Assembly (NCBI RefSeq): GCF_001591145.1
Contig: NZ_BCUF01000009.1
Span: forward strand, 1-64,000
Direction of reading: 5' to 3'
Length of the DNA stretch: 64,000 nucleotides
Source of the DNA: Vibrio harveyi NBRC 15634 = ATCC 14126 = KCTC 12724
Lineage (GTDB): Bacteria > Pseudomonadota > Gammaproteobacteria > Enterobacterales > Vibrionaceae
Shown here: positions 44,919 to 53,681 of the stretch, piece by piece
Layout of the letters: each line of letters begins with the position of its first letter
Position numbering within the stretch: position 1 is the first letter of the stretch
The notes under the pieces: model-generated
What the model saw: only the letters and a program-made list of their open reading frames with translations
The model's database searches: none
What the model was told of the DNA's origin: nothing
Position numbers and translations under genes: made by a program

Positions 44919-45362
44919 ATGCTACGTGAACTGATTACCTCTGATGTGATTCGCATCCATTCTGATGCTACTGACTGGAAAGATGCGGTGAGCAAATCCT
45001 GTGAAGCACTGATTGAAAATGGCGCGATTGAGCCAAGCTACGTGGACGCTATTTACCGCTCACATGAAGAGCTCGGTCCTTACTACGTGGTAGGTCCTGG
45101 TATGGCAATGCCACACGCTCGCCCTGAAGATGGCGTTAACCGTTTGTCTCTTGCAATCACAGTGATTCAAAGCGGCGTGAACTTCGATTCTGAAGGTAAC
45201 GATCCAGTAAAAATGCTGGTTACGTTAGCCGCGACAGACAGTAACTCACACGTGGATGCGATTTCTAAACTGGCTGAGTTGTTTATGAATGAAGAGCATG
45301 TAGAAGCCATCTGCACCGCTCAAAACACACAAGATGTTCTCGCGATCATCGAAAAATACTAA
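44919..45362 (+). CDS. PTS EIIA component (ascorbate/mannitol-fructose type)
   Basis: A 147-residue soluble EIIA protein. His66 in GMAMPHARPEDG is the expected phosphorylation site, and the fold pattern is that of the mannitol/fructose/UlaC group. GGAAAG precedes the chosen ATG. The frame from 44871 adds residues overlapping the leader. It is the first gene of a IIA-IIB-IIC operon. Confidence 0.88.
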   Translation: MLRELITSDVIRIHSDATDWKDAVSKSCEALIENGAIEPSYVDAIYRSHEELGPYYVVGPGMAMPHARPEDGVNRLSLAITVIQSGVNFDSEGNDPVKMLVTLAATDSNSHVDAISKLAELFMNEEHVEAICTAQNTQDVLAIIEKY

Positions 45363-45420
45363 CTCCTGATGTGCCCTTCAAAATGGGCATACACCCCTAT
45401 AAAAAGAAAAGGTCTGAATT

Positions 45421-45708
45421 ATGAAAATTATGGTTGTTTGCGGTCACGGTCTTGGTACTAGCCTAATGATGGAAATGAGCATCAAAGGCATCGTGAAAGA
45501 ATTGAATGTAAACGCAGAAGTGGATCATATCGATCTAGGCTCTGCAAAAGGTACGGATTGTGACATCTTCATCGGTACTAACGACATCGTTGAACAGTTG
45601 AACGCACTTGGCGTTGAACCTCGCATCGTTGCGCTTGATAACATGGTCGACAAAGTGGCAATGAAAGAGCGTCTATCTGTGGCACTTCAAGAGCTTGGCG
45701 CTCTATAA
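45421..45708 (+). CDS. PTS EIIB component (UlaB/SgaB type)
   Basis: A 95-residue EIIB protein. The phosphocysteine is Cys7 in MVVCGHGLGTSLMMEM, the lactose/ascorbate-type loop. It lies 58 bases after the IIA gene and 9 bases before the IIC gene. Confidence 0.9.
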   Translation: MKIMVVCGHGLGTSLMMEMSIKGIVKELNVNAEVDHIDLGSAKGTDCDIFIGTNDIVEQLNALGVEPRIVALDNMVDKVAMKERLSVALQELGAL

Positions 45709-45717
45709 GGTGGCGTT

Positions 45718-46974
45718 ATGGAATTTTTCAGTTTCTTAATGAACGATGTTCTATCAGAGCCTGCGGTTCTGGTAGGTCTTATCGCCCTAATCGGCTTAAT
45801 TGCCCAGAAAAAACCGGTCACCGAGTGTATTAAAGGTACAGTAAAAACCATTCTTGGTTTCATCGTGCTTGGCGCGGGTGCAGGTCTGGTTGTGACTTCT
45901 CTGGGTGACTTTGCGACGATTTTCCAACACGCATTTGGCATCACAGGCGTGGTTCCAAACAACGAAGCTATCGTCTCTATCGCGCAAGAAGCGTTTGGTA
46001 AAGAGATGGCGATGATTATGTTCTTCGGTATGTTAGTGAACATCTTGATCGCTCGCTTCACGCCATGGAAATTCATCTTCCTAACGGGTCATCACACGCT
46101 ATTTATGTCGATGATGGTAGCAGCGATCCTTGCTTCTAGCGGCATGAAAGGTGTTCCACTGATCGCGCTTGGCTCTCTGGTTGTAGGCTCTGTGATGGTG
46201 TTCTTCCCTGCGATTGCTCACAAGTACATGAAGCAAGTAACAGGTTCTGACGACGTTGCGATTGGTCACTTCTCTACCCTTTCTTACGTACTAGCGGGCT
46301 TTATTGGCAGCAAGTTCGGTAACAAAGAACACTCTACTGAAGAGATGAACGTACCTAAGAGCTTGTTGTTCCTACGTGATACGCCAGTAGCAATCTCGTT
46401 CACCATGGGCATCATCTTTATGGTGACGTGTATCTTTGCTGGCGGTGACTTTGTACGCGAAGTTAGCGGTGGTAAGCACTGGTTCATGTTCGCGCTGATG
46501 CAATCCATCACATTCGCCGGTGGTGTGTACGTCATCCTTCAAGGTGTACGTATGGTTATCGCAGAAATCGTTCCAGCGTTTAAAGGTATCTCAGACAAAC
46601 TAGTGCCAAACGCAAAACCTGCGCTTGATTGTCCGGTTGTATTCCCATACGCACCAAACGCAGTATTGGTTGGCTTCCTATCGAGCTTTGCGGCGGGTCT
46701 TTTGGGTATGTTCCTACTTTACGTGATGGGGCTTACTGTGATTATTCCTGGTGTTGTTCCACACTTCTTTGTGGGTGCTGCTGCAGGTGTATTTGGTAAC
46801 GCTACAGGTGGTCGTCGCGGTGCAATCTTGGGGGCTTTTGCACAAGGTCTACTGATTACCTTCCTACCAGTATTCCTAATGCCAGTACTTGGTGACCTAG
46901 GTTTTGCTAACACGACCTTTAGTGACGCAGACTTCGGCGCTGTTGGTATCTTACTGGGTCTGATTGTTCGCTAA
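45718..46974 (+). CDS. PTS EIIC permease (UlaA/SgaT family)
   Basis: A 418-residue permease with about 11 helices, of the ascorbate (SgaT/UlaA) family: an N-terminal VLIGLIALIAQKKPV-like helix, TVKTILGFIVLGAGAGLVV, and the C-terminal GNATGGRRGAILGAFAQGLLITFLP. The family includes ascorbate carriers, but no ulaDEF-like catabolic gene lies nearby, so the sugar remains open. Confidence 0.88.
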   Translation: MEFFSFLMNDVLSEPAVLVGLIALIGLIAQKKPVTECIKGTVKTILGFIVLGAGAGLVVTSLGDFATIFQHAFGITGVVPNNEAIVSIAQEAFGKEMAMIMFFGMLVNILIARFTPWKFIFLTGHHTLFMSMMVAAILASSGMKGVPLIALGSLVVGSVMVFFPAIAHKYMKQVTGSDDVAIGHFSTLSYVLAGFIGSKFGNKEHSTEEMNVPKSLLFLRDTPVAISFTMGIIFMVTCIFAGGDFVREVSGGKHWFMFALMQSITFAGGVYVILQGVRMVIAEIVPAFKGISDKLVPNAKPALDCPVVFPYAPNAVLVGFLSSFAAGLLGMFLLYVMGLTVIIPGVVPHFFVGAAAGVFGNATGGRRGAILGAFAQGLLITFLPVFLMPVLGDLGFANTTFSDADFGAVGILLGLIVR

Positions 46975-47091
46975 GTAGTCTGAATATGACTAGCTGATAA
47001 CTGACTTGATTGATGCGGGAATAGGCTCATCGGCATCAATCCTAGAAAATCTATAGTCATAGCAAATGACTGACTTTAGAAGAAACCAGTT

Positions 47092-47130
47092 ATAGAAAGT
47101 AATCATAGAAAGCAATCGTAGAAAGAAAGC
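47092..47130. repeat. Three tandem 13-base repeats
   Basis: ATAGAAAGTAATC, ATAGAAAGCAATC and GTAGAAAGAAAGC follow one another without gaps, between the IIC stop and its terminator. Confidence 0.7.
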
Positions 47131-47160
47131 AAACGCCCCTCACGTGAGGGGCGTTTTTCT
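47131..47160. terminator. Terminator after the PTS operon
   Basis: ACGCCCCTCA and TGAGGGGCGT form a stem around CG, flanked by AA and a TTTTTCTTTTT run. Confidence 0.9.
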
Positions 47161-47188
47161 TTTTGGCACTATCTTAAGGAGGTTTGGT

Positions 47189-47551
47189 TTATTGAAACGT
47201 ACTTCCGTTAGATAGCAGCTTTCTTGTCGGCTCTTGCTCGGTGTATTCGACCGCATCGTGATCCGCGAGCTTATCGACTTCCGCCTGTTCACCCACCACA
47301 ACCAACACGTGTTGTTTCACCAGAGCGTCGACCACTTCAATGTTGTGCTGACGAAGAAGCGCTCTCACTTCGCTCTCTTTCCCTTCATGATACTTAACAA
47401 AGTAACGTGCAGGTTGCTGCTCGGCTTGATCTTGGCGTTCATCCACGAGAGGAAATCCTTGATTGTTTGCCAAGCTGCTTGAGCTCAGTCCGATTGCCAA
47501 TAGTGCGGTAGCGCCTACCGCAGACAAAGAAAGTAAGGTCAACTTCTTCAT
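47189..47551 (-). CDS. Free-standing I9 (subtilisin propeptide)-like secreted protein
   Basis: A 120-residue precursor with a signal peptide (about 1-28) and a domain like the inhibitor I9 propeptide: RYFVKYHEGKESEVRALLRQHNIEVV, then HVLVVVGEQAEVDKL, then AVEYTEQEPTRKLLS. The last part closely echoes VEYVEIDPPRYLLS in the propeptide of the subtilase encoded immediately upstream. AAGGAG lies 5 bases before this ATG. It begins 9 bases after the protease stop and is surely cotranscribed. It is likely a trans-acting folding helper or inhibitor, which is an inference. Confidence 0.82.
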   Translation of the reverse strand: MKKLTLLSLSAVGATALLAIGLSSSSLANNQGFPLVDERQDQAEQQPARYFVKYHEGKESEVRALLRQHNIEVVDALVKQHVLVVVGEQAEVDKLADHDAVEYTEQEPTRKLLSNGSTFQ

Positions 47552-47560
47552 AGTCACTCC

Positions 47561-49936
47561 TTATTGAAAGGTCAGAGTCCAACTGTTGATGGTGCCTGTG
47601 TCTCTTCTGGCATTGTCCACCGCTTTAAGTTCCCATGTGCCTTGTGATTCAAAACCAGAGAAGTCCGCTTGGAAACTGGTTTTAATGTCGTTCGCACCAC
47701 CACCCGCATTGTCGTGCAGTACTACTTGACCACCATCTGGTGAAGTTAGCGTGACACGAAGATCGCCAATGTAGGTGTGAGTGATATCCAAGTCGATCGT
47801 CACTGAACCTGCATCGCCAGAGCGAGCCACATCTAATGGGCTTACAATACCTGCAGAGCTGTTGTCAGGAATTGCTACTGCATTCGAGTTGGTGTAGCTA
47901 GAAGGTGCAGAACCGTCACCTGATGAATCGCCCGAGCCGTTATGCGCTGCTACAAGAGAAACACCAGAGTACGCGCTGTAGCCGTAAACCAATACTTCAT
48001 ATTGCCCTGCGCCAGATACGTTCAAGCTACAGCTTTCGCCATTACCGCCCGCCCATGAACGACAGTCGTAAGTGCTGGTACTTGGTGTGCCATTAAAGCG
48101 TACGTAAAGATCAGCATCACCAGAGCCACCACTCATATTGAATGTCGCTTGCGTTGCATCCGCTGGGACGTCAAACACAAATACTGTGCTTGATTTGCTG
48201 CCGCCAGAAAGCTGCGTTTTCGCCACACCATTTTCTAGAACGTTGTCGTTGCCAGAACCACCGCCATCTGGACCATTACAGCCAGCGTCTAGGTATTGTT
48301 TCGCTGCTTCAGCATTCACAAGACCATGACCTGTGCGGTTATCACGACCTGTTACGTCGATGTCCGTTGCTGTCTTGATCAGTGCGTTACGTACCTGCTC
48401 AGCGGTACAAGTTGGATGGTAACTCCACACTAAGCCTGCAACACCCGTTACGTGCGGCGTCGCCATCGAAGTACCGTTGTAGTACTCGTAGTCTTCACCT
48501 TTGGTGGTCGATACCGTAATGTCTTGACCAACATAGCCCAACAGCTCCTGACCGAAGGCACGATCAACGGTTACTGACACAATACGCGCCGCGTTGTTTT
48601 GATCGACAAGGAAAGGATTCTGCAAGCCCGGAAGCTCAGAGTTACTGTACACAATCGCCGCACTTGCGCCTGCGTTGTAACACGCTTGAACTGCATCGAT
48701 TTCTGGGTAGTTGCCTGATGATTGGTTGCCCACACGCTCGGTCAGACAGATTTTGCCCGACATATCGCCACAGCTGAAGCTGCTACCAGATACATCACAG
48801 CTTGCCAGTGTCGCCGTGATAGAACCGGCTACTGGATCAGGACCGTAACTGCCACCCGATTGGATCAAGCGGTTGTGAGGAACGATACCACGATCGAACT
48901 GGCTAACACCGTTCAAACGAATGTCTGAAAGCTTACCCTCGCCCACTGTCACCGTAGATAGAATCGCTACGCCCGGACCTGCGATTTCAACTTGGTCTGT
49001 CGCTTGAGAGAACGCCGCGTGATCACGCTTATCATCTACCGCCGCAACCGACATAACTGAATCGTAAGATGCTGGGTAACTGTGCGCAGTATTACCATCG
49101 TTACCCGCAGCGGCAATCAGCAACACGCCTTGGTCGTAAATGGTTTGCAACGCGTTTTTCTCTGTCACACTCGACTGGCTACCACCAAGGCTCATGTTGA
49201 CCACGTTCGCGCCGTTGTCAGCACAAGTTTGTACCGCTTTCACCAAGCTGGATGAGTAGCCCCAACCCGCTTCATTGAACACCTTAACAATGTGCAAATT
49301 CACGTTTTGGTTTGGCATAACGCCTTTGATGCCTTCCGTGTTGGCAATCGCGGCAATCGTACCCGCTACGTGTGTACCGTGAGCGTTGTTATTACCCGGA
49401 ACACTCCAAGAGCCGGTACCGCTATCATTTGTACCCGACACTCGGTTACCACTCAGATCGTTGTGCGCCAAATCGTAACCCGAGTCGATGATACACACGG
49501 TGCGATTCCCTGCATTTGAGTCATTCAGAAGCTGAGCATTCACCGCCTCATAGCCCCAAGGGATAGTCTCGCTTAACAGATAACGCGGTGGGTCAATTTC
49601 AACGTATTCCACGTCGCTGCGGTTACGCAGTTGCCCCAACTCCGAGTCTTCCATTTCCACGCTGTAAATCGCGCGATTTCCTAGCTTTTCCACTTTACGC
49701 GCTTTGAGCTGATCTAAGACCGACTCTTGCGCGATACGTGGTCCCCAGAATGAGTTCCCACCCAATGCTGAAGGACTGGACGTATCTTCTTTAAATTTGA
49801 CGATGTATTTGGTCGGCAAGTTAGATTCGTCGAACCCCGTCAGAGGAGCCGCATGCGCTGACATCGAAAATGTCAGTGCCACTGCAACGGCAGACAATGA
49901 AAACAAGCCATTTAATTTAGTTGTTGTGTGATGCAT
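47561..49936 (-). CDS. Secreted subtilisin-like serine protease with PA, PPC and P domains
   Basis: A 791-residue exported S8 peptidase. Order: signal peptide (1-29), I9 propeptide (about 41-122), catalytic domain with Asp151 (IIDSGYD), His187 (HGTHVAG), Asn279 (AAAGNDG) and Ser490 (NGTSMATPHV), interrupted by a PA insert (about 340-480), then a PPC domain (about 575-665) and a proprotein-convertase P-like domain (about 690-791). The last two are usually removed on maturation. The gene faces away from tlh, as in V. parahaemolyticus as I recall it. The I9-like gene follows. Confidence 0.93.
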   Translation of the reverse strand: MHHTTTKLNGLFSLSAVAVALTFSMSAHAAPLTGFDESNLPTKYIVKFKEDTSSPSALGGNSFWGPRIAQESVLDQLKARKVEKLGNRAIYSVEMEDSELGQLRNRSDVEYVEIDPPRYLLSETIPWGYEAVNAQLLNDSNAGNRTVCIIDSGYDLAHNDLSGNRVSGTNDSGTGSWSVPGNNNAHGTHVAGTIAAIANTEGIKGVMPNQNVNLHIVKVFNEAGWGYSSSLVKAVQTCADNGANVVNMSLGGSQSSVTEKNALQTIYDQGVLLIAAAGNDGNTAHSYPASYDSVMSVAAVDDKRDHAAFSQATDQVEIAGPGVAILSTVTVGEGKLSDIRLNGVSQFDRGIVPHNRLIQSGGSYGPDPVAGSITATLASCDVSGSSFSCGDMSGKICLTERVGNQSSGNYPEIDAVQACYNAGASAAIVYSNSELPGLQNPFLVDQNNAARIVSVTVDRAFGQELLGYVGQDITVSTTKGEDYEYYNGTSMATPHVTGVAGLVWSYHPTCTAEQVRNALIKTATDIDVTGRDNRTGHGLVNAEAAKQYLDAGCNGPDGGGSGNDNVLENGVAKTQLSGGSKSSTVFVFDVPADATQATFNMSGGSGDADLYVRFNGTPSTSTYDCRSWAGGNGESCSLNVSGAGQYEVLVYGYSAYSGVSLVAAHNGSGDSSGDGSAPSSYTNSNAVAIPDNSSAGIVSPLDVARSGDAGSVTIDLDITHTYIGDLRVTLTSPDGGQVVLHDNAGGGANDIKTSFQADFSGFESQGTWELKAVDNARRDTGTINSWTLTFQ

Positions 49937-50373
49937 TTGCTCTATTCCTTTTTGAGCTGATTTTTATTCACTTTACGCTCATGAAAAATCATTCACTTAT
50001 CATTAACATGAGCTACTCAGCTATAGATTATTTGTAAAAAAATCCAAACAATTGATTTTGTGAATGCATAATTGTTAATAAAGGATCATTTAATCAACAG
50101 ATAAAGTGAACATCAAAAAGGAACCAATTTTCTTATAAAGCAATTACTTATTAACGCCAAAAGTGCATGTTAAATTAATGTTAGTGAGTAATTATTCTAG
50201 ATTTTATAAAATTATGCTATTTACTAAATCTATTGAAAGTTGAACGCGGTACCAGAATTGACAAAATGAATAATTAGATATTTGACTAAGTAGGGTATTT
50301 ACTCAGAATGAGGACGTTTGGTGAGATAAATTCTCACCTAAATCATGACGATAATCATCACAGAGAGTGAATC
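49937..50373. other. Divergent promoter region between the subtilase and tlh genes
   Basis: 437 bases, strongly AT-rich. Apart from the palindrome at 50320-50338 I see no named element. No gene-like frame is present. Confidence 0.5.
50320..50338. promoter_or_regulatory. Palindrome upstream of tlh
   Basis: GGTGAGA and TCTCACC form a perfect seven-base inverted repeat around TAAAT, 35 bases before the tlh start. It does not fit the CRP consensus. It could be an operator or a leader hairpin. Confidence 0.5.
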
Positions 50374-51630
50374 ATGAATAAAACTATTACGTTACTTAGT
50401 GCATTATTACTACCACTAAGTTTTGCTCACGCTGCCGAGCCAACATTGTCTCCAGAGATGGTCAGTGCCTCTCAAGTAAGAAGCGCGCAAGCGAAACAAA
50501 CTTACACTTATGTCCGCTGCTGGTACCGCACCAGTTATTCAAAAGATGAACCTGCGACCGATTGGGAATGGGCAGAAAATCCAGACGGCAGTTACTTCAC
50601 GCTTGATGGCTACTGGTGGAGTTCGGTTTCTTTCAAGAACATGTTCTACACAGACACACCGCAAAGTGTTATCAAGCAACGTTGTGAGCAAACTCTGGAC
50701 CTAGCAAATGAAAACGCTGACATCACCTTCTTTGCAGCCGATAACCGTTTCTCCTACAACCATACTATCTGGAGCAACGACCCTGTCATGCAGCCAGACC
50801 AAATCAACAAGGTCGTAGCATTGGGTGACAGCTTGTCTGATACAGGCAACATCTTTAATGCATCACAATGGCGATTCCCGAATCCAAATAGCTGGTTCTT
50901 GGGACACTTCTCAAACGGTTTTGTGTGGACTGAGTACATTGCTCAAGCGAAAAACTTACCGCTATACAACTGGGCTGTGGGTGGCGCGGCAGGCGAAAAC
51001 CAATACATCGCTCTGACTGGTGTAGGTGAGCAAGTTTCCTCTTACTTGGCATATGCGAAATTAGCGAAAAACTACAAGCCTGCTAATACCCTGTTTACCC
51101 TTGAGTTTGGTCTAAATGACTTCATGAACTACAACCGTAGCGTGCCAGAAGTGAAATCAGACTACGCGGAAGCCTTGATTAAACTGACCGATGCAGGTGC
51201 GAAGAACTTGTTGTTGATGACACTACCAGATGCAACACGTGCACCACAGTTTACCTACTCGACTCAAGAAGAAATCAACAAGATCCGCGCGAAGATCGTG
51301 GAAATGAATGAGTTCATCAAAGCACAAGCGGCGTATTACACTGCACAAGGCTACAACGTTACCTTGTACGATACGCATGCACTGTTTGAAAGCTTAACAG
51401 CAAATCCAGAGCAACACGGTTTTGTAAACGCGAGCCAAGCTTGCCAAGACATCAACCGCTCTTCATCGGTGGATTACCTATACCATCATGCATTGCGTTC
51501 TGAGTGTGCGTCTTCTGGCTCTGATAAGTTTGTATTCTGGGACGTAACGCACCCGACCACAGCAACACACCACTACGTGGCAGAAAAAATGCTAGAAAGT
51601 ACGAATCAATTGTCAAACCATCCTTTCTAA
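50374..51630 (+). CDS. tlh: Thermolabile hemolysin / GDSL phospholipase Tlh
   Basis: A secreted phospholipase A2/lysophospholipase (lecithin-dependent hemolysin). The 418-residue precursor has a signal peptide (1-20), an N-terminal domain special to Vibrio enzymes (about 21-140, with two Cys) and a GDSL/SGNH domain. The catalytic Ser153 is in GDSLSDTGN, Asn248 in GLNDF, and Asp390/His393 in WDVTHP. Compared with V. parahaemolyticus Tlh from memory, the signal peptide and scattered positions differ, suggesting a sister species. GAGAG precedes the ATG. Confidence 0.95.
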   Translation: MNKTITLLSALLLPLSFAHAAEPTLSPEMVSASQVRSAQAKQTYTYVRCWYRTSYSKDEPATDWEWAENPDGSYFTLDGYWWSSVSFKNMFYTDTPQSVIKQRCEQTLDLANENADITFFAADNRFSYNHTIWSNDPVMQPDQINKVVALGDSLSDTGNIFNASQWRFPNPNSWFLGHFSNGFVWTEYIAQAKNLPLYNWAVGGAAGENQYIALTGVGEQVSSYLAYAKLAKNYKPANTLFTLEFGLNDFMNYNRSVPEVKSDYAEALIKLTDAGAKNLLLMTLPDATRAPQFTYSTQEEINKIRAKIVEMNEFIKAQAAYYTAQGYNVTLYDTHALFESLTANPEQHGFVNASQACQDINRSSSVDYLYHHALRSECASSGSDKFVFWDVTHPTTATHHYVAEKMLESTNQLSNHPF

Positions 51631-51641
51631 GCTAACGAAAC

Positions 51642-51674
51642 TCATAGAACCTCTCTGTAGTCGAGAGGTTCTAA
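51642..51674 (+). terminator. Hairpin after tlh
   Basis: TAGAACCTCTC (51644-51654) and GAGAGGTTCTA (51662-51672) form an 11-pair stem. Only a weak T tract (ATTGCCTTATTCC) follows. Confidence 0.6.
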
Positions 51675-51757
51675 TTGCCTTATTCCCATTCATAAGCCAG
51701 AGATTGTATTCGTCGTTCGAACTCGATAAGTTGAAAGAAAACTCTGAGGTCAACGTC

Positions 51758-52597
51758 ATGCTCGAACATCCTTTAACTCAACGCGCTCTTGAAATCATTC
51801 GCTCGAAATCTGTTGGAGCACCTCAATCACATCCATTTTCGGTCACAATTAACTTCCATCCCGATCGTTTGACCTCTCAAGGCATACCTCTTCTCAAAGC
51901 AATTGTGCAAGACGGAAAGCTCAAATCTCAGTTTGAAACCGGTACAAGCAATGGCGGATTAACAGCTTATAAAGGCGGAGAGCGTTGGCGTTGGGAGCAA
52001 CGCGTGTTTGATGGTGTGTACGACAATAGCCAACCAAATCAACGCCCAAAGTATGGCGCGTTAAACTTCTCAGGTTCAGAAGTTGGCGCTTCACCAAGAT
52101 TTGGGTCGAGCTACTTCTTATTGAAACCAGAAATCACTAAGCGAGCGACATTTTGTTATCCAGATAGCTTCTTCGAGCCAGAGCACTTCGCCACCATTGA
52201 ACGTGTTCAAGCCTTGTTGGATGAGTTAAACGCACAAGCGCCAGACAGGTTGGACGCCTATATCGAAACTCAAATCCACGGCGATTTGCGCTTGGAGGAA
52301 GATATTCGAGCCTTGGTGCTCGATCCTTCATTTAAAGGCACAGAGGTAGAAGATTACGCTCGCGAGTTACCAGTTGAAATTCGTTGGCACAGTGGCTTTT
52401 GTGTCTCAATAGAAGACATCAATCTTTATCCAGACTACCGAGGACAAACCATTTTAGACATCGCAAATCAAGTTGCAGAAAATGGCATGCTAACACCACG
52501 CATTATTGGTGAAGCGGTAAAAGCAAAAGCGTTTGACGAGCAAGATTTGAAGAAAGTCTGGCACTACTTAGCGCGATTTGGGTTTGATTATCGATAA
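51758..52597 (+). CDS. DUF3626-like protein
   Basis: A 279-residue protein without signal peptide, resembling DUF3626 as I recall it: FHPDRLTSQGIPLLKAIVQDGKLKSQFETGTSNGGLTAYKGGERWRWE, then YGALNFSGSEVGASPRFGSSYFLL, then IETQIHGDLRLEEDI. The family function is not established. The order of conserved Arg, SQFETGTSNGG and Glu is faintly like ADP-ribosyltransferase folds. The ATG at 51758 has GAGG upstream; the longer frame from 51704 uses a poor TTG. It is convergent with the next gene. Confidence 0.68.
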   Translation: MLEHPLTQRALEIIRSKSVGAPQSHPFSVTINFHPDRLTSQGIPLLKAIVQDGKLKSQFETGTSNGGLTAYKGGERWRWEQRVFDGVYDNSQPNQRPKYGALNFSGSEVGASPRFGSSYFLLKPEITKRATFCYPDSFFEPEHFATIERVQALLDELNAQAPDRLDAYIETQIHGDLRLEEDIRALVLDPSFKGTEVEDYARELPVEIRWHSGFCVSIEDINLYPDYRGQTILDIANQVAENGMLTPRIIGEAVKAKAFDEQDLKKVWHYLARFGFDYR

Positions 52598-52605
52598 GCT
52601 AACGA

Positions 52606-53109
52606 TTAAAAGCCACCAGCCCAGCTATCGAATTCATCAATCACATCTAGCTCTTTTTGAGTTCGAGGACGAGGATAATAAGGTAGAGCAAGTAGCTTTT
52701 CTGACGGCATTAGCAGCCAATCCGGTGACATCTTCATACGCACCAATTCTTGCTCCCCTTCACGACGCACAAACATATAATAACCATCAACGTGAGTATT
52801 GGCATAACTTGCGATTTGAACGATTTCTCCACTTGGCAGCTTTACTTTGCGTCCCAAAGGATAGAGACGATGCAACGCAAAACTCACATGCGCATCTTCA
52901 AGATAGCCCTTTTTGAATCGAGAGATGCCAATCGCAGTCGATGTTGTTCGATGAGACCAACCCGCCAATATCAACCCTTTGAGAGAATCTTTGAATGGCT
53001 GCCCTTTTGGCTCACCTTCATTGGAGATGAATTGCACCGTTAACGTGTCACCTTGCTCATCTAAAATTTGCAAAAATTGTTCACCAGTTTTATCTGCCAA
53101 TAATTTCAC
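52606..53109 (-). CDS. Hypothetical protein
   Basis: A 167-residue protein of unknown family from GTG at 53109, which has GGAG 9 bases upstream. The frame stays open to 53286, but that part runs through the dispersed repeat at 53225-53254 and reads unlike a protein. Features are a beta-rich middle (VQFISNEGEPKGQPF, ILAGWSHRTTSTAIGISRF), an HRLYPLGRKVKLPSGE segment and an acidic end (DVIDEFDSWAGGF). It lies tail to tail with the DUF3626-like gene, 8 bases apart. Confidence 0.6.
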   Translation of the reverse strand: MKLLADKTGEQFLQILDEQGDTLTVQFISNEGEPKGQPFKDSLKGLILAGWSHRTTSTAIGISRFKKGYLEDAHVSFALHRLYPLGRKVKLPSGEIVQIASYANTHVDGYYMFVRREGEQELVRMKMSPDWLLMPSEKLLALPYYPRPRTQKELDVIDEFDSWAGGF

Positions 53110-53224
53110 GCTACTGCTCCGCCAAAGGTTTATGAATGAAATACTATATACAACTTGGCAAGAGCTAGCTATTACGCTGCATTGTTTTCCTTGAACTCGA
53201 CTCAATGACAACGCTCTGAACCCT

Positions 53225-53254
53225 GCATCTTGAAACCACTTGGGTATAAAGCCC
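53225..53254. repeat. Dispersed Vibrio intergenic repeat, copy 2
   Basis: Shares 26 of 30 bases with the window's first 30 bases, including GCATCTTGAA and CACTTGGGTATA. It lies between two divergent genes. Confidence 0.55.
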
Positions 53255-53326
53255 CTAACGCAAAGTTCAAGGTCGTTTTTCGTCAATCTTGCTATGATAA
53301 TTTGGTCACTTTTTAAGGAACAAAGA

Positions 53327-53647
53327 ATGAATCTAAAACACTATATTGTATTGCCTATGATGGCAGCGGTGCTGTTTGGTTGTGCTCAGCGCAATTCTGA
53401 TGACACCATGAACACAATGACAATTCATGTCGCTCCTGAGCGTGTAGACTGCGTGGGTGTGGCTCCAATGAAGTGCATGGTCGTGGACGGTAACTACTTC
53501 TATGATCAAATTGACGGTTTTGAATTTGAACCCGGCTATGAGTACACCTTAAAAGTCAAACGCATCCAGCAATTTACTCCAGAGAATGCGCCAGCAGATA
53601 CAAGTTTGTACCGATATGAACTCATTGAAGTACTAGAGAGACGATAG
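53327..53647 (+). CDS. DUF4377 lipoprotein
   Basis: A 106-residue precursor with a lipoprotein signal and lipobox LFGC (Cys19). The mature part holds a DUF4377-like domain: HVAPERVDCVGVAPMKCMVV, then FEFEPGYEYTLKVKRI. AAGGAA lies 6 bases before the ATG, and TATGAT at about 53293 could be a -10 element. It is probably attached to the outer membrane. Function is unknown. Confidence 0.82.
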   Translation: MNLKHYIVLPMMAAVLFGCAQRNSDDTMNTMTIHVAPERVDCVGVAPMKCMVVDGNYFYDQIDGFEFEPGYEYTLKVKRIQQFTPENAPADTSLYRYELIEVLERR

Positions 53648-53681
53648 CCCAAGATTAACCGCCTGTTGAAAGGAAATCATT

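Noticed and set aside
47092..47130. Tandem repeats as a CRISPR array
   Set aside because: Units are 13 bases with no spacers and no cas genes are near.
50320..50338. Palindrome before tlh as a CRP site
   Set aside because: CRP needs TGTGA-N6-TCACA. This reads GTGAG and CTCAC around a seven-base centre.
50374..51630. Taking the tlh gene as proof of V. parahaemolyticus
   Set aside because: The signal peptide and many positions differ from the V. parahaemolyticus protein as I remember it. Close homologues occur in sister species.
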